A stretch of DNA of 64,000 bases, taken from Glandiceps talaboti (taxonomy: Eukaryota; Hemichordata; Enteropneusta; Spengelidae). Below, piece by piece: positions 47,501-58,084 of this stretch (positions within the stretch are counted from its first letter, which is position 1; every line of letters starts with the position of its first letter). The stretch is from contig NC_135564.1 in assembly GCF_964340395.1 (NCBI RefSeq), positions 12,750,391-12,814,390 on the forward strand. The letters are read 5' to 3'. The translations under genes were made by a program, and so were the position numbers. The notes beneath the pieces are model-generated. The model was not told where the DNA came from and did not search any database. It was given only the letters and a program-made list of their open reading frames with translations.

Positions 47501-50500
47501 CCACAGAAGGTAAATATTATTTGATTTTACTGTCAAACTTACACTTGCTCAGGTCTCTCAGCTTTTTTCATACTTTATTTGAAAAATTAAAAAAACACAA
47601 CTTGGTTCTTTTGTATGAACAACAAATAAACATCTCCTACATGCACCTAAGTACAAGCTGGAATCTTATGGAGGAAGATCGTTTTCTTCTGCTGCGCCTC
47701 GTCTGTGGAATGAACTACGAATTGAAATTCGTGAACAAGTTACAATTAGCACTTTTAAAAAACACTTAAAGACTTACCTGTTTTCTAAAACATTTTGACT
47801 GTACAGCGCCTTTGAACTCTTGTCATAGTGGAATTGGCGCTATATAAATTGCATCGATTGATTGATTGATTGATATGAAATGACAACCTATGAGTGAGTG
47901 ATTGTGAAACAGTGAATGTGTAAACTAAGAGACTAAAGTATAAAAAAAAGTTGAGGACAACATCTTAAAGAAGTGAATAACAAACTTAGTAAGACAGTGA
48001 GATGCACCATGAATATTCATTGTTCACCTATTACATATGAAGTTCTGCTAATTGCCATGAAGTATTATGGCCCACTGCAAAAATCCAGTTAACTTGGGAG
48101 ATTACAGATCAAAGAATCAAATTTGTGTTTAGTTTGAAATTCAGTCATGTTGGATATCCTGTCAGCTGATGACTTTTTGTGTTTGATATGACAGATATTA
48201 AAGCACTTTATAGAAGAGAGACTTGGTCACTACAAGTTGATGAAAACAGTGGAATTACAACCTTGGTAAGTTAACTATCTTTCAGTCCTTACTGTCCAAC
48301 TCTAAATATGGTGTGTCTAACTCTAAATATGGTGTGTCTAACTCTAAATATGGTGTGTCTGGTCCTTACTGTCCAACTCTAAATATGGTATGTCTAACTC
48401 TAAATATGGTATGTCTAACTCTAAATATGGCATGTCTGGTCCTTACTGTCTAACTCTAAATATGGTGTGTCTGTTTCTGATAAACCATGGAATCACAAAA
48501 ACCTTTTACAACTTTTTGCAAATTACCATTCCATTTCAAAGTGTATCAAAATTTATAACATATCATTTTCATGTAGCCTTCAGTGATTGGCTTAGATCAT
48601 ATCACATGGTATGGACTATTGACCCATAGTGACCTCAGTTTGCCTATAGGGGTACTAGTCACATTCTCTTTTCCCAGGGGTAATATTCATGTGGTATGGA
48701 GGTCTTATCAGGGATTTGTTTTGACTATGGAAAGAATGCAATGTATGTGTATGTGTATGTGTTATAAAACACTTATATTACCTTGCCTCATTTGGGCACT
48801 AGTTGACGCCATATAACCCCTCATGCTGTTATGTCACCCTCAGCTTTCAGTTTCGGGAAATAGTTGCTGCATAACAGCCCTCATTGTAATAGACATCTAC
48901 TAGTGCCCAAATAGCCAGGCAATAAGTATATAATATAACATAGTATCAACTATAGCATATGGAATTGAAATTGAACAAGTACAAGGTGATACTGTTTTGA
49001 CTTTCTTGTGGTGGGACATGTGATACTTTGATTTATTGGTGTCCTCTTTGCTGTATAAAATAGTCAAGAAGTCAAAAATAGATAAACAGTAATAAATGTT
49101 TTCTTGTTACTTTCAGCCTCTTTTGTATGAAAATATCGTCATAGAAACTGTGCAATTATTAAAAGAAGTTGTCGTTGAATGGAAGGCTGGGGCAGCTGAT
49201 GTAAGTATATACATGTAAAACTTTCAGCTGTTGTAGTATCATCAAAATTTGGTGGTGACACCAACCCTTAGATAGGAAAGAAAGTATGTTATCGTATACC
49301 CAGTATTGATTCCAGTGCAGTTCAATGGAGAACCACGCATCGAACCCAGGCAGTAATTTTCCATGTCATGCCCGGTACACTTTGCCCAATTATGGCAAAT
49401 TACACACTCATCGATATCCATTCACTCAGTGATTTGGCTTTGTTAATTTCTTCACTATTTTTATGTTTTGCGAATAAAGTATTCTACCTTCGATAACGAC
49501 AGTTGATACCTTTGTCTTCAGATTTTCAAGGACCCAGCAGTTCAGAAACAGACAAGTAGACTATCCATTGAAATGTTAAAGGTATGTGTCATCTGTTTAA
49601 TATTTCATTTATATGCTATTGATAGCAGGGAGGACAGCCAGGTCTTTAAATTTTGTGAAAACAATAGTGCCCCCCCCCCCCAAAAAAAAAAAAAAAAAAA
49701 AAAAAAACACACCCCAGATACAAGTTTGAAAATTTACACCCTGGTCACCTCTACATCATTGCTTCTGTGGTGCAAAATATGAGTCAAAACATCGACATTA
49801 TTTTCACAGATCTTACAAAGCTATACTGAGGTAGTTATTTCATTTTCCTATACTTTCTTTGTTTAGCCAAAAAATAATCGTGATCTAAGGTTCTACTCAT
49901 CTTTGACTCGTAATGACAAGGCCCCTTAAGTCACTCATGTTTTCCTTTGCTGAACAAAGGAAACTATAGGGAGTAGTAGTAAATACTCTGCAATGTCTTT
50001 CTTTGTAGGCGTTTGCAACGTGTCTGGAACAATTGACGTTTAAAACTGATGTTGAAGCCGATTCTCAGCAAGAGTAAGTCATCATTTTAACTACAATTTG
50101 TACAAAATGTGTCCCACTAGGAACAGAATCCCTAATATTTTGAAACTTTTATAGTACTATGCTGTTTTCATAGGATATTTTCTCATCACTGAAATTTTAC
50201 AGATTATGCCGTACCACAAAAACATATGCCGGAGTCAGAATTGACTAAACTATCATCAATATTATACTTTAAAAAAATCAAAATTGTTGTAAAATAACCA
50301 GCAATGTTGATTTCAATTTTGTATCACTACCATTGATATAACAAGTGTATTGATTTATGGTCAAATACACTAGAGTGTGATATCAGAAAAACAAAAGATT
50401 TTAGATGTTTGGCCACTAGGAGTGCTGTTTGCAAGCAGTTTTTAGGACAGAAATTAGCACCGTGACAATTGAGTACTCTGATTACTGTGTTTCAGTTTTT

Positions 50501-53500
50501 AGTAACTCACAGAGTTGTTATAGCCAGATTTTGTTTGACTGCTTCATGTAATGCCTAAGGGTGTTAGCCCTCAGTGACATTTACAGAAATACAAGTATAT
50601 TTATAGTCAAATTCCATAGATGGCTCAGGTAATGGACGACTGAATGTCTTTCAAATTAAACTTTTATAATTTACATTATGTAGGAATTGTTATGTGATGT
50701 GTTTTCTTTTTTAACCCCAGAAACCAACTAAGTTACATGGATAGTGCATTGACTGTAGAAAATCTGCCAACAATGGTATGTATCTTATGTACGTAGTAAA
50801 CCTTACTGATGACAGGGTTGTAATGCATCGCTATGATTGTTATATTAGTATGTAAACATGACTGATGATGACTGTTATGTACATATCACAGTGGCAAATA
50901 GCATGCTGTCTAATGATTTTTGTTTTGTTGTGAGTCACCACAAGGTTGCATTTCTTGTGAGTCACCACATAGTAAGAGATAGGGGAACACCAAATGTTGG
51001 TGTGTCGCTAGAAATTCTGTGCATCAGTGGCATGTCAAATTGGCTTAGAGGGCACACTGGTGGCAAAACGTGCATAGATTTACATACTCTGTATCATTAG
51101 TTTGGTGGTGAACCCCAGTAAATCTTCTTTGGAACTCTAGTAGATTTACCGATAACAAAGACACTGGTTTGGAAGAGCTGCGAAAACTAAAGGGGAACAC
51201 TACTCCAGGAAATAAGGGCTTTTTCATAAACTGTGGTTTCTAGAGTGCTTTCATCATTTTACATTACCAACAACTACTTGCAAATTCAGAGAAACATCAA
51301 AAAAAGTTTATCATAAACCTTTATAGGGTATCTTTGCTGTGGGCCATTGCATGATGGGAGTCAGCAGAAATAATATATTCATGGTTGCACAATGAATATT
51401 CATGAGATATGTTTTAACTTTTTCACTGAAAGGAATGAATACTCCGGACTCATAAATATGAAGAGATGTAAAAAATACTAACACAAAAACCATAAGAGAT
51501 GCAGACATTCAAAATCTTTTAGTAAATGAATTTATGATATTGTTTGTTTGTAGGAAGAAAGACTGGTGATTGTACTAAGTAATTGTAACTATGTAGCCAA
51601 CCAGGTTATAACTCGTCTAAGGGAACATTTTGAGAAAAATGGCTACCCTGACATGAAGAGAGTTGAAACAGTAAGTGAAGTTTGGATGAGAGAAATATCA
51701 GAAATTGAAGAGTAAAAGTTTATCTTCACAGATTAGAAAATGTTTACTAGGTGGAGTACTCGCTAATGCGCTGACCTGGGATGGAAAATGAGCTTTTTAA
51801 TGGAATTCCTCATATCATGTTAAAATAAATGATTAAAAAAAGGAGTGATAACTAGACATATGGAGAGTACTCTGGAAAGATTTCTGTCACTGTTGTTGGG
51901 AACTAGTGAAATTACGGTGCACTTAAAATGGTACCAAGTGAAGATAAACAGCCTTTGCAGACTATCAATCAACAAGTGATGTTACAGTCTTTCATTTTGG
52001 TTGAGTTCCAAAGTGTAATTGTACATTGTCATTTCTTTTGTACATTATTTTCAGACTGTTCAAGTAGCCTTCTCTGAGCTAGATGATAAATTATTTGAAG
52101 CGTACACAGAACAAAAGTCTGACCCAGTGGTAGGATTATTAGAACAAGGCATGTATGCTGGTTACTTTGATTGGAAGACATTGCAAAGACCCATGGGTAA
52201 GTCAGTGTATGCTATATCTGATAGAGGGACTGTGTTGGATCTAAATGTTGTCACCCCGTCACTCGGTACCATCCATTGGGAGGTCAGGGGTTTCTGTTAT
52301 ATGAGTGATGGATCAGAATAATGTCTGTGGTATTACTGATTGTCAATCCTGAATTTCAAACCTAGTGGTTACTTGTAACGGACAACTATAGTCATTCTTA
52401 AGTGGATTGTTGACCAGAACAGATTAAGAGATTGACAGATTGGATGATCGTTTGACTGACTTTAATACTGATTGGTTGGTCGGTTGGTTGGTCGGTCGGT
52501 CGGTCGGTCGGGTCGGCCAACCAGCCAGCCAGCCATTATGTCTCAATTATCAACAATAACCCATACTACTTGTTTGATTTTTTGTTTGTTTTTCAGGTGT
52601 TAGGCCATACATCAAAGAAGCCATTATGAATGTAATAAGTATTCATGCTGAAGTGTATGCTATATCACCAATGTTTATACCTCGTATTATGACAAAGATA
52701 GTAGAAGCTCTAGCAGAAGAGATATGTCGACTGATTAGCTGTGTTGGAGAGTTTAGTCCAGCTGGTGCTTTACAGGCCAGAATGGAGTTACTAGCATTAC
52801 AGGAGTCACTGTCTACTTACAGCAATGCTGCCTCCAAGTAAGTTAATGGAGTTACTAGCATTACAGGAGTCACTATCTACCTACAGCAATGCTGCCTCCA
52901 AGTAAGTTAATGGAGTTACTAGCATTACAGGAGTCACTGTCTACTTACAACAATGCTGCCTCCAAGTAAGTTTATTCTGTACACCTGCAAAATGACCTGC
53001 TCACAGAAGCACATGAAATTCTCTCTTGCTACATACAGGCCTATGAACAGCATTTGAAATTAAGGCCAGTCCTTCAGTCTGGGACCGACTAATTTGCAGA
53101 GTTGTCAGTTGTGAGGAAATTAAAAGAATCAACCACATATGAAGAATGAGAATCTTCCTTCATATTTATCGAAACCATACACATTCCTCATTCTGTAATT
53201 AAAAAAAAAACTATATTAAAATATGACCCCATCTAATCTTTATGCTCCACTGAAGATGACACTAATGTGAGAACCTGGGATTGAAACATAGCCCTTTAAC
53301 CTTTGAACTTGATCTAGACAGTTTGAGGTAGCAATACAATCTTAGTTTCTAACCAAGTAATACATGCTTACATTATTTTGTGTTCTCTTTGCAGCTCATC
53401 ATTCCAGGAAGCATTCAATTTAATTCCGCAAATAGCAAGTGGAGGAAATAAAAAGTAAGTACCCAACAATTAAACTCTTTGCCTCCATATTTCCATATTT

Positions 53501-54015
53501 TGTAATGTATACTCAATCGTAAGAAATTATTTCTAGATGTGTAAAAATAGAAATTAGTCTTTTTTCTTTGTCCAAATGTATCTTTTTGCCCTGTATGTAG
53601 TCTGTTAACACTGTATAGACTACTAGCACAATAGCAAAAATGGACATTTTATTTCAGTGCTGACTGTTCACAAACTCAACTCTGTGTATTTAGACATGTT
53701 TCTCTGCTGCCCTCACCAGCAGAAGACTTCCCTTCAATTGCGCCCCCACATGGTGATTCAGAGAAAACTGGTATATAACATACTGGTTTTTAGTGGATGA
53801 TTACTACTCTTAGTATCTGGTTTCATTGTTTCAATATTTGACTCCTGTCTCTATTCTACCTCTGCACTCTCCAACTGGAAATTTATCTCTCTTGCCTTTA
53901 CAGAATTCTAGAGGAAGAATTGAATAATTTCAAGAGTAATACACGATTTCAGTTGGCGTGTTTCCAAAGCGATGAAGCACCTGCACTGTTACATTATCAA
54001 TCATCCAATCGGTGA
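35519..54015 (+). CDS. EXOC2: EXOC2 / Sec5, exocyst complex subunit 2
   Basis: Sec5 is a subunit of the octameric exocyst, which tethers secretory vesicles to the plasma membrane and is a Ral GTPase effector. Exons: 35519-35636, 36354-36524, 36985-37120, 37495-37538, 38311-38380, 39223-39347, 41199-41276, 42092-42237, 42763-42844, 43824-43926, 44556-44668, 45473-45594, 45859-45909, 46663-46835, 47388-47509, 48195-48265, 49117-49200, 49522-49581, 50009-50073, 50721-50775, 51554-51670, 52055-52196, 52597-52837, 53395-53454 and 53904-54015. All phases agree, giving 886 aa with a TGA stop (human 924). Residues 8-95 are the IPT/TIG domain ([21 protein letters not shown]). Thr11 and Arg27, reported as important for Ral binding in mammals, are kept. 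Helical-bundle landmarks include [56 protein letters not shown] and [13 protein letters not shown]. Several introns carry copies of neighbouring splice junctions. Confidence 0.97.
36053..36232. mobile_element. One-armed relative of the AAAGTGGCCATA foldback family
   Basis: Shares TTTATTTTGGAT, ATAAAACAATTTTA and TGTTTATAACTCAATAATTGC with 18935-19277 and 63584-63935, but only one arm is present. Intronic in EXOC2. Confidence 0.5.
36542..36800. mobile_element. MITE, AGTGTGCCCTCTA family, one full and one partial copy
   Basis: Begins 17 bases after the EXOC2 exon 2 donor with CCAGTGAGCCCTCTAG and reaches an inverted CTTAGAGGGTAGACTGG at about 36676-36692. A second, partial copy follows, with CACATAGTAAGAGATAGGGG and CTTAGCAGGGAGACTGG. 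It matches 25406-25556 and 50926-51062. Confidence 0.55.
37580..37679 (+). repeat. 25-bp tandem repeat, four copies
   Basis: The unit ACAACCTTACCCTAGACAGA plus TCCAT repeats exactly every 25 bp from 37580, with one C/T change in copy 2. Lies in the EXOC2 intron just after exon 4. Confidence 0.9.
39832..40752. mobile_element. Nonautonomous TIR DNA transposon, about 920 bp
   Basis: The left end TATTATACCAGTATATTGA (from about 39836) and the right end TCAATATACTGGTATAAT (from 40729) are inverted copies of about 23 bp. The interior is clearly richer in GC and CpG than the host intron (for example around 40150-40200). A plus-strand stretch at about 40005-40155 reads [20 protein letters not shown] and on to [10 protein letters not shown] before a stop, which looks like a piece of an autonomous element's protein. 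The superfamily was not recognised. The target duplication could not be fixed. Confidence 0.6.
40753..40893. mobile_element. Near-perfect foldback palindrome (141 bp)
   Basis: Two arms of about 64 bp are inverted copies with only about six differences, for example GGTTTTGACCAGTGAACTCA and its inverse. They flank a short TCGCTATCGCTC loop. Terminal motif GCRATAAACCACCCC. It abuts the right end of the 920-bp TIR element and is either nested in it or a separate insertion. The high arm identity suggests a young insertion. Confidence 0.75.
40966..41010. repeat. (GTTT)n microsatellite
   Basis: About ten GTTT units in an EXOC2 intron. Confidence 0.95.
41774..42091 (+). repeat. 106-bp tandem copies of the EXOC2 exon 8 acceptor
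   Basis: Each unit carries CTATTATAG followed by about 38 bases identical or nearly so to the start of exon 8 (GATGTAATGATAA, GCTGATAAACTATTTCAAGA). Copies begin at 41774, 41880 and 41986, and the true exon at 42092, a period of exactly 106 bp. After the exon-like part each copy diverges into TTGATAATTCTC. Confidence 0.95.
42238..42345 (+). repeat. 54-bp tandem copy of the EXOC2 exon 8 donor
   Basis: The exon 8 donor (CAAAGA then GTGAGTATTCTTACATGG) recurs 54 bp downstream at 42286-42292 with almost identical following sequence. Two adjacent strong donors result. Confidence 0.9.
44728..44780. mobile_element. Half copy of the TAGTCTGTAAGGTACG MITE
   Basis: TAGTCTGTAAAGTACG followed by GGGGCGCCCTCA; the right arm is absent. 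Lies 59 bp after the EXOC2 exon 11 donor. Confidence 0.55.
44889..45256. mobile_element. Foldback element, ACAACCCATAACACC family, left arm triplicated
   Basis: Same family as 21358-21586. The left arm (ACAACCCATAACACCAAAGT ... TTATAGCATCCATA) is present three times in tandem with a period of roughly 60-65 bp. One inverted right arm follows (TGAATGCTATAAACAAGTGG, AGAAAGTGCTTTACC). Confidence 0.7.
46428..46514. mobile_element. Degenerate copy of the TAGTCTGTAAGGTACG MITE
   Basis: Shares GATGTGTGAGGGTGC, GGTGCCCCATCATG and TCGTACCTTACTGACTA with the other copies. The left end is eroded. Intronic in EXOC2. Confidence 0.5.
47636..47875 (+). mobile_element. 5'-truncated LINE 3' end (CR1/L2-like)
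   Basis: The plus strand reads [20 protein letters not shown], then [17 protein letters not shown] and [13 protein letters not shown] before TGA at 47796-47798. The A-P-x-L-W-N-x-L block followed by FKK.LKTYLF is the classic C-terminus of LINE polyproteins. The 3' UTR has GGCGCTATATAAATT and ends in a (GATT)n tail, the target-primed style of CR1/L2-type elements. Only the last part of the element is present, in the EXOC2 intron between exons 15 and 16. Confidence 0.85.
48287..48475 (+). repeat. 21-bp tandem repeat next to the EXOC2 exon 16 donor
   Basis: Units of TCTAACTCTAAATATGGTGT recur at 21-bp spacing (48301, 48322, 48343), interrupted by a longer unit with GGTCCTTACTGTC. The array starts about 20 bases after the exon 16 donor at 48266. 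Confidence 0.9.
49669..49707. repeat. Poly-C / poly-A junction tract
   Basis: A run of about 12 C followed directly by about 26 A in the EXOC2 intron after exon 18. Similar homopolymer G or C tracts occur at about 11671-11687, 13634-13649, 36840-36857 and 42448-42460. Confidence 0.9.
50385..50446. mobile_element. One-armed relative of the TTTGGCCACTAGGAGTGCTG family
   Basis: Carries TATCAGAAAAACAAAAGATT and then TTTGGCCACTAGGAGTGCTG, matching the left arm of 30309-30548. No inverted right arm is seen nearby. Confidence 0.55.
50926..51062. mobile_element. MITE, AGTGTGCCCTCTA family
   Basis: Shows CACATAGTAAGAGATAGGGG, a GTCGCTAGAAATTCTGTG core and terminal TTAGAGGGCACACTGG. It matches 36542-36800 and the inverse of 25406-25556. 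Confidence 0.6.
52475..52535. repeat. (GGTC/GGTT)n with inverted CCAGCCAG tail
   Basis: A tetranucleotide run of GGTT and GGTC is followed at once by AACCAGCCAGCC, so the tract can fold on itself. Confidence 0.9.
52838..52972 (+). repeat. 64-bp tandem copies of the EXOC2 exon 23 end and donor
   Basis: The last 56 bases of exon 23 (from ATGGAGTTACTAGC at 52782) with the GTAAGT donor are repeated in the intron at 52846 and 52910, period exactly 64 bp, with only a few changes. Donors lie at 52838, 52902 and 52966. Reading through the first donor meets TAA inside GTAAGT, so a transcript using a later donor would be cut short. Confidence 0.97.
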
Positions 54016-54112
54016 TGTCCTGGACTATGACATCAGGTACAATCAACCAATAAGTGTCAACCTGGACTGTGACACCAGATGATACCAACCAATCAGTGAC
54101 TTGCACTGTTAA

Positions 54113-54355
54113 TAGTTCCAGTTACATGTACCACTTAACTTGTTGATAAAGTACCAGTCACATTTATCACCTAACTTGCTGATGGAATACCAATTACATT
54201 TACCACCTAACTTGCTGCTAAAGTACCAGTTACATGTACCACCTAACTTGCTCATAAAGTACCAATTACATTTACCACCTAACTTGCTGATAAAGAACCA
54301 ATTACATTTACCACCTAACTTGCTGATAAAATACCAGTTACATGTACCACCTAGA
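54113..54355 (+). repeat. 36-bp tandem repeat in the EXOC2 3' UTR
   Basis: Units such as ACCAATTACATTTACCACCT followed by AACTTGCTGATAAAGT recur about seven times at 36-bp spacing, just after the EXOC2 stop. The period is a multiple of three, which explains open frames on both strands; I do not consider these coding. Confidence 0.9.
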
Positions 54356-54464
54356 AATGACACACTGTTATGGAACATTTTTATTAAAGACGGTGATAAT
54401 AGTGACTTGAAAAAGTGTCAGTAGATCTGAGAGAGAATGTTTTCTGGATCTTTCAAATGTTATG

Positions 54465-54470
54465 AATAAA
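54465..54470 (+). terminator. Candidate EXOC2 poly(A) signal
   Basis: AATAAA 450 bases after the EXOC2 stop, beyond the 36-bp repeat. Confidence 0.5.
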
Positions 54471-54786
54471 CAAGATTCCTAGATTTAACAAAAGTCCTTT
54501 TTGAAGCAGACCTCACTACATGAAAGGCTGACTGAAAGATATAAATTTTGAAGGATGTCTTTATTGACCAAATCAGATAATGTTATTGCTTCTAAGGCTG
54601 TTCTCTTGTATCTTGCTAAATCATCTCATTGTGTGTAATGCTGTCTTTATTTAAGATGTTTGTAGTATAAAGATAGAAACCATATAACATAAGTATTTCT
54701 TTCTGTCTCTTTACCCTAGCATTGTCTACTACATAGCTATTATACATAGTTCCAGTATTTACAGAACAGTAATGGACATTTATATA

Positions 54787-54820
54787 AGTGTATGTATGTA
54801 TGTGTGTATGTATGTATGTA

Positions 54821-54851
<31 letters not shown>

Positions 54852-54918
54852 ATGTATGTATGTGTGTGTGTATGTATGTATGTGTGTATGTATGTATGTA
54901 TGTGTGTGTGTGTATGTA

Positions 54919-54975
<57 letters not shown>
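54787..54975. repeat. (TATG)n/(TG)n compound microsatellite
   Basis: About 190 bp of alternating TATG and TG runs. It gives spurious long open frames on both strands. Confidence 0.95.
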
Positions 54976-54976
<1 letters not shown>

Positions 54977-55054
54977 AGCAAGTTTTGAATGGGTGTATAT
55001 TGCCGCATATAGATCATTTTTTGATGAAATCTAGTATTAGTTTGCTAATGCTAT

Positions 55055-55060
55055 AATAAA
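55055..55060 (+). terminator. Second candidate EXOC2 poly(A) signal
   Basis: AATAAA followed within 25-30 bases by a GT-rich element (CTCTGTTGTTTC), a better downstream context than the signal at 54465. Confidence 0.5.
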
Positions 55061-55079
55061 GTGCAATGATGATAACTCT

Positions 55080-55855
55080 GTTGTTTCATTAATATGTTTC
55101 CTCTCCCTGTAACCAGCTGGCCATAAAATCTCTTTACCATGGCAGTCTCACAGCTGATGCAGTGACTTCCATTAACTGTAGAGTTGGACACCTGTAGAGT
55201 TGGACAGCTCTTTTTTGTGAATCCTAACTACTCAGTGCCTTCTATTCATATATCTGAACTATTCTGGTCCAACTTGTGACTCCTAAACAGCTTGTGAACA
55301 GCACTCCTAGTGGCCAAACCATGAAATTGTTTACCTCTCTGATAACCAGAATGTGGTGTTACACCATGTCAACCAATTGCTAGAATCCTCAACAGGAATG
55401 TGATATAAAAATGACACTGTGTGATTTAATAGTTACTACAAAATTTGAAAACAAATCTACCAAGCTTATTTACGCATTCATTATCACATTTGATCCACTT
55501 GCATTCATTTCAAAATATTAAAATTTAACTTTAAGTTGAGTTCATTGTGTTGGCAAAAAACAGGACTTTAGTACCAACTGTGGCACTTCAATATACTATC
55601 AATTTTCAAAATCCAGGGTTAAATTAAATTTACTGGACAAAATTAACTACACAATCATTTTATACTCCATGTCATGTAAAGTTTATTTATTTTATTACAA
55701 CTTGTATACAAAAACCAAATGTCTGCTATACTTGGCAAATATAACACAGATATTTTTAATACCATTGTTATTCATTTACAGGTACATAATGATTATATTA
55801 AATTTACAAATTCAAAATAATACAATCTACTGCCCTTCACAATCCTGATTTCAAT
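55080..55855. other. Intergenic, AT-rich
   Basis: Holds one inverted half copy of the TTTGGCCACTAGGAGTGCTG family at 55288-55352 (seen as CAGCACTCCTAGTGGCCAAA). No gene is seen. Confidence 0.5.
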
Positions 55856-55859
55856 AAAT

Positions 55860-56325
55860 CCACTAGTAATATACAAATGAACCAATTTATATACAAATGA
55901 TTCACTGATATACAAGGAATCATGGATTTGCAAATGAACTCTTTGATACTCATGGTCCATTCACATGTTAATGAATCTATTCATATACAAATTAATTGAT
56001 TGGTATGCAAATGAACTTGATATACACATGGTCCATTCACATGTTAAATGAATCTACTAATATGCAAATGAATGTCCTGATATACAAATGAATCCACTAG
56101 TATGCAAATGAGATCCTACATATACAAATGAATCCACTGGTATGCAAATGAGCTCATGGATATAAAAATGAATCCACTAGTATGCAAATGAGATCCCACA
56201 TATTCAAATGAATCCACTAGTACGAAAATGAGATCCCTACATATACAAGTGGATCCACTGGTATGAAAATGAGATCCCACATATACAAATGAATCCACTG
56301 GTATGCAAATGAGCTCATGGATATA
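55860..56325 (+). repeat. Degenerate 40-bp array carrying POU octamers
   Basis: Units near ATACAAATGAATCCACTGGT followed by ATGCAAATGAG and TCCACAT repeat at about 40 bp. Exact ATGCAAAT octamers lie at 56005, 56062, 56102, 56142, 56182 and 56303, several spaced exactly 40 bp apart. Noncoding. Confidence 0.85.
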
Positions 56326-56329
56326 CAAG

Positions 56330-57000
56330 CAGACCAAAACGTAAGCGTAAAAAAATATCTTGCAATGCACGATACCACGATAAATTTCCAAGATATAAAT
56401 TATCTCTATAGGAATCATCATCTCTATGCAAAATTTTGATAGCAACCAAGCAAAAAACACGTGTATCCATGGAAGCAAAATATCCCCAAAAATGTTGTCA
56501 CTAAATGGCATACAGTAAATGGATAACTATACTTGAAATGTCTCACCCTGAACGTTCCTCTACAGTAGAAATTATGTGTAAAATGTGTCTATTTATTAAT
56601 TGATTGGATCTGTATGTCTGTCTGTTGACATACTTCAGGAGGTAGCTGATGACATAACTTGTGAGGAGCAATATTTCGCAAAATGTCGTCTACGAAGACA
56701 TGAAAATCCTGAAATATACACATCTAAAGAATTCACCAGATAAAGCATGCATATTGAACAGGGAATTAGCATAACGGATGAAAAAATTAATCCAGAAATG
56801 CAACTTATGGCCTTTTCACAGTTGTAGCCACAAACCCTAAGGTGTAGCACGCATATAAATAATTTACTGCTAGCACAAGTTGATCATTTATGTATAAGCC
56901 ATGTTTGCTAAATAGTCTGAGTTTTATGATATTCTGACCCAGAATGACCTGAGGATGCGTCATCATTGATTGGTATAGACGATGGTAATGGAGTGTCCAT
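56330..57000. other. Intergenic, no feature recognised
   Basis: Unique-looking AT-rich DNA with no exon, motif or repeat that I can support. Confidence 0.4.
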
Positions 57001-57004
57001 CTAC

Positions 57005-57365
57005 CCGGAGAAATAGACAGACAAACCAACAGACAGATAGACAAGTATTAAGCAGGCAAACAGGCAAAAGAACAGACAAGTACCATAAGTAGGTAAACAA
57101 ACAGTTGTACACAAATGTACTCAAGCTCATAGACAGACAAACAAGTGAGGTAAAATAGTCACAGAGAATGACAGAGAAGTAGCGAGGCACACAGATAAGC
57201 AGCCCAAACAGAGTGACACATAAGCAGGCAAACAAAGACAGACAAGTAAATTAGAAGGCAAACGTAAACAGAAAGACAAGGGAGCAGGCAAACAGAGCAG
57301 GTAGACAGGTAGCAAGACTACATATAGTATAGGCATGCTAACTTACAGACCAACAGACATACACA
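57005..57365. repeat. Degenerate (AGAC/AAAC/AGGC)n simple repeat
   Basis: About 360 bp of diverged tetranucleotide units such as AGACAGACAAACCAACAGAC and GCAGGCAAACAGGCAAA. It yields spurious minus-strand frames rich in Cys and Leu. Confidence 0.8.
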
Positions 57366-57369
57366 CAAC

Positions 57370-58080
57370 CAATAGAAGCACAAACAGTTCTGTATCGACA
57401 TCTACATTTACCTTCTTGAATAACAAAATTATCAACGATGACAATATAACAACAAAACAGAATTCAAATATAATTGATCCTGTAATGCCCCAAACATAAC
57501 AAACAAACAAAACAAAACTATGTAATAAAATATAAATTCCTTCTAATAAAAGTTACACTACAGACAAATAAACTCATGACAAAGTAACTGCATAACAAAT
57601 TGACAATATCAATTTTACAACTAGTACACTGGGAAACCTTCCTGCATGAATATAAAAACTTTTAAAAATATAATTCTGAGTATTTAGTCGGTTTTCTTTA
57701 AATACAGTCAGTGACATACTACTTTATAATGATAACCTTTGACAGCATATACATATATTAGGACTCCCTAGATCCATGATTATTTTCAGTAAGACAATAC
57801 ATACATAAGGACTCCCTAGTTTCATGGTTAATTTCAGTATCACAATTAAAAAAAAATACCACTACTTCCAAATTTGTTAATTCTAAAAGTTGAGATATGT
57901 AGAAGACAGTGTGAATATCATGACATTAACAAAAGTATTCTAATTGTCAGTTTGTAAACTTTGTGTTTAAAATACAGTCTCAAGTTACAAGTATTTGTTT
58001 ATCCTACACATGTTTATGTTTTGAAATAAATAGCAGTAAGCCTAAATGTCCGAGTTTGTTCTGCCAGTGACACATACAGG
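57370..58080. other. Intergenic, AT-rich, little structure
   Basis: One short tandem doublet with AGGACTCCCTAGATCCATG (about 57760-57825). Otherwise nothing recognised. Confidence 0.4.
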
Positions 58081-58084
58081 TTGC

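Noticed and set aside
54109-54424. Repeat-bearing frames on both strands after EXOC2 (about 90 codons)
   Set aside because: A 36-bp tandem repeat keeps any stop-free frame open; it sits in the EXOC2 3' UTR and has no start context or known motif.
54616-55034. Several overlapping frames of 66-133 codons rich in Cys/Val/Tyr or His/Thr
   Set aside because: They translate the (TATG)n/(TG)n repeat; no codon structure or homology.
56116-56511. 131-codon minus-strand frame
   Set aside because: Half of it is the 40-bp repeat array and the rest has no motif; not considered a gene.
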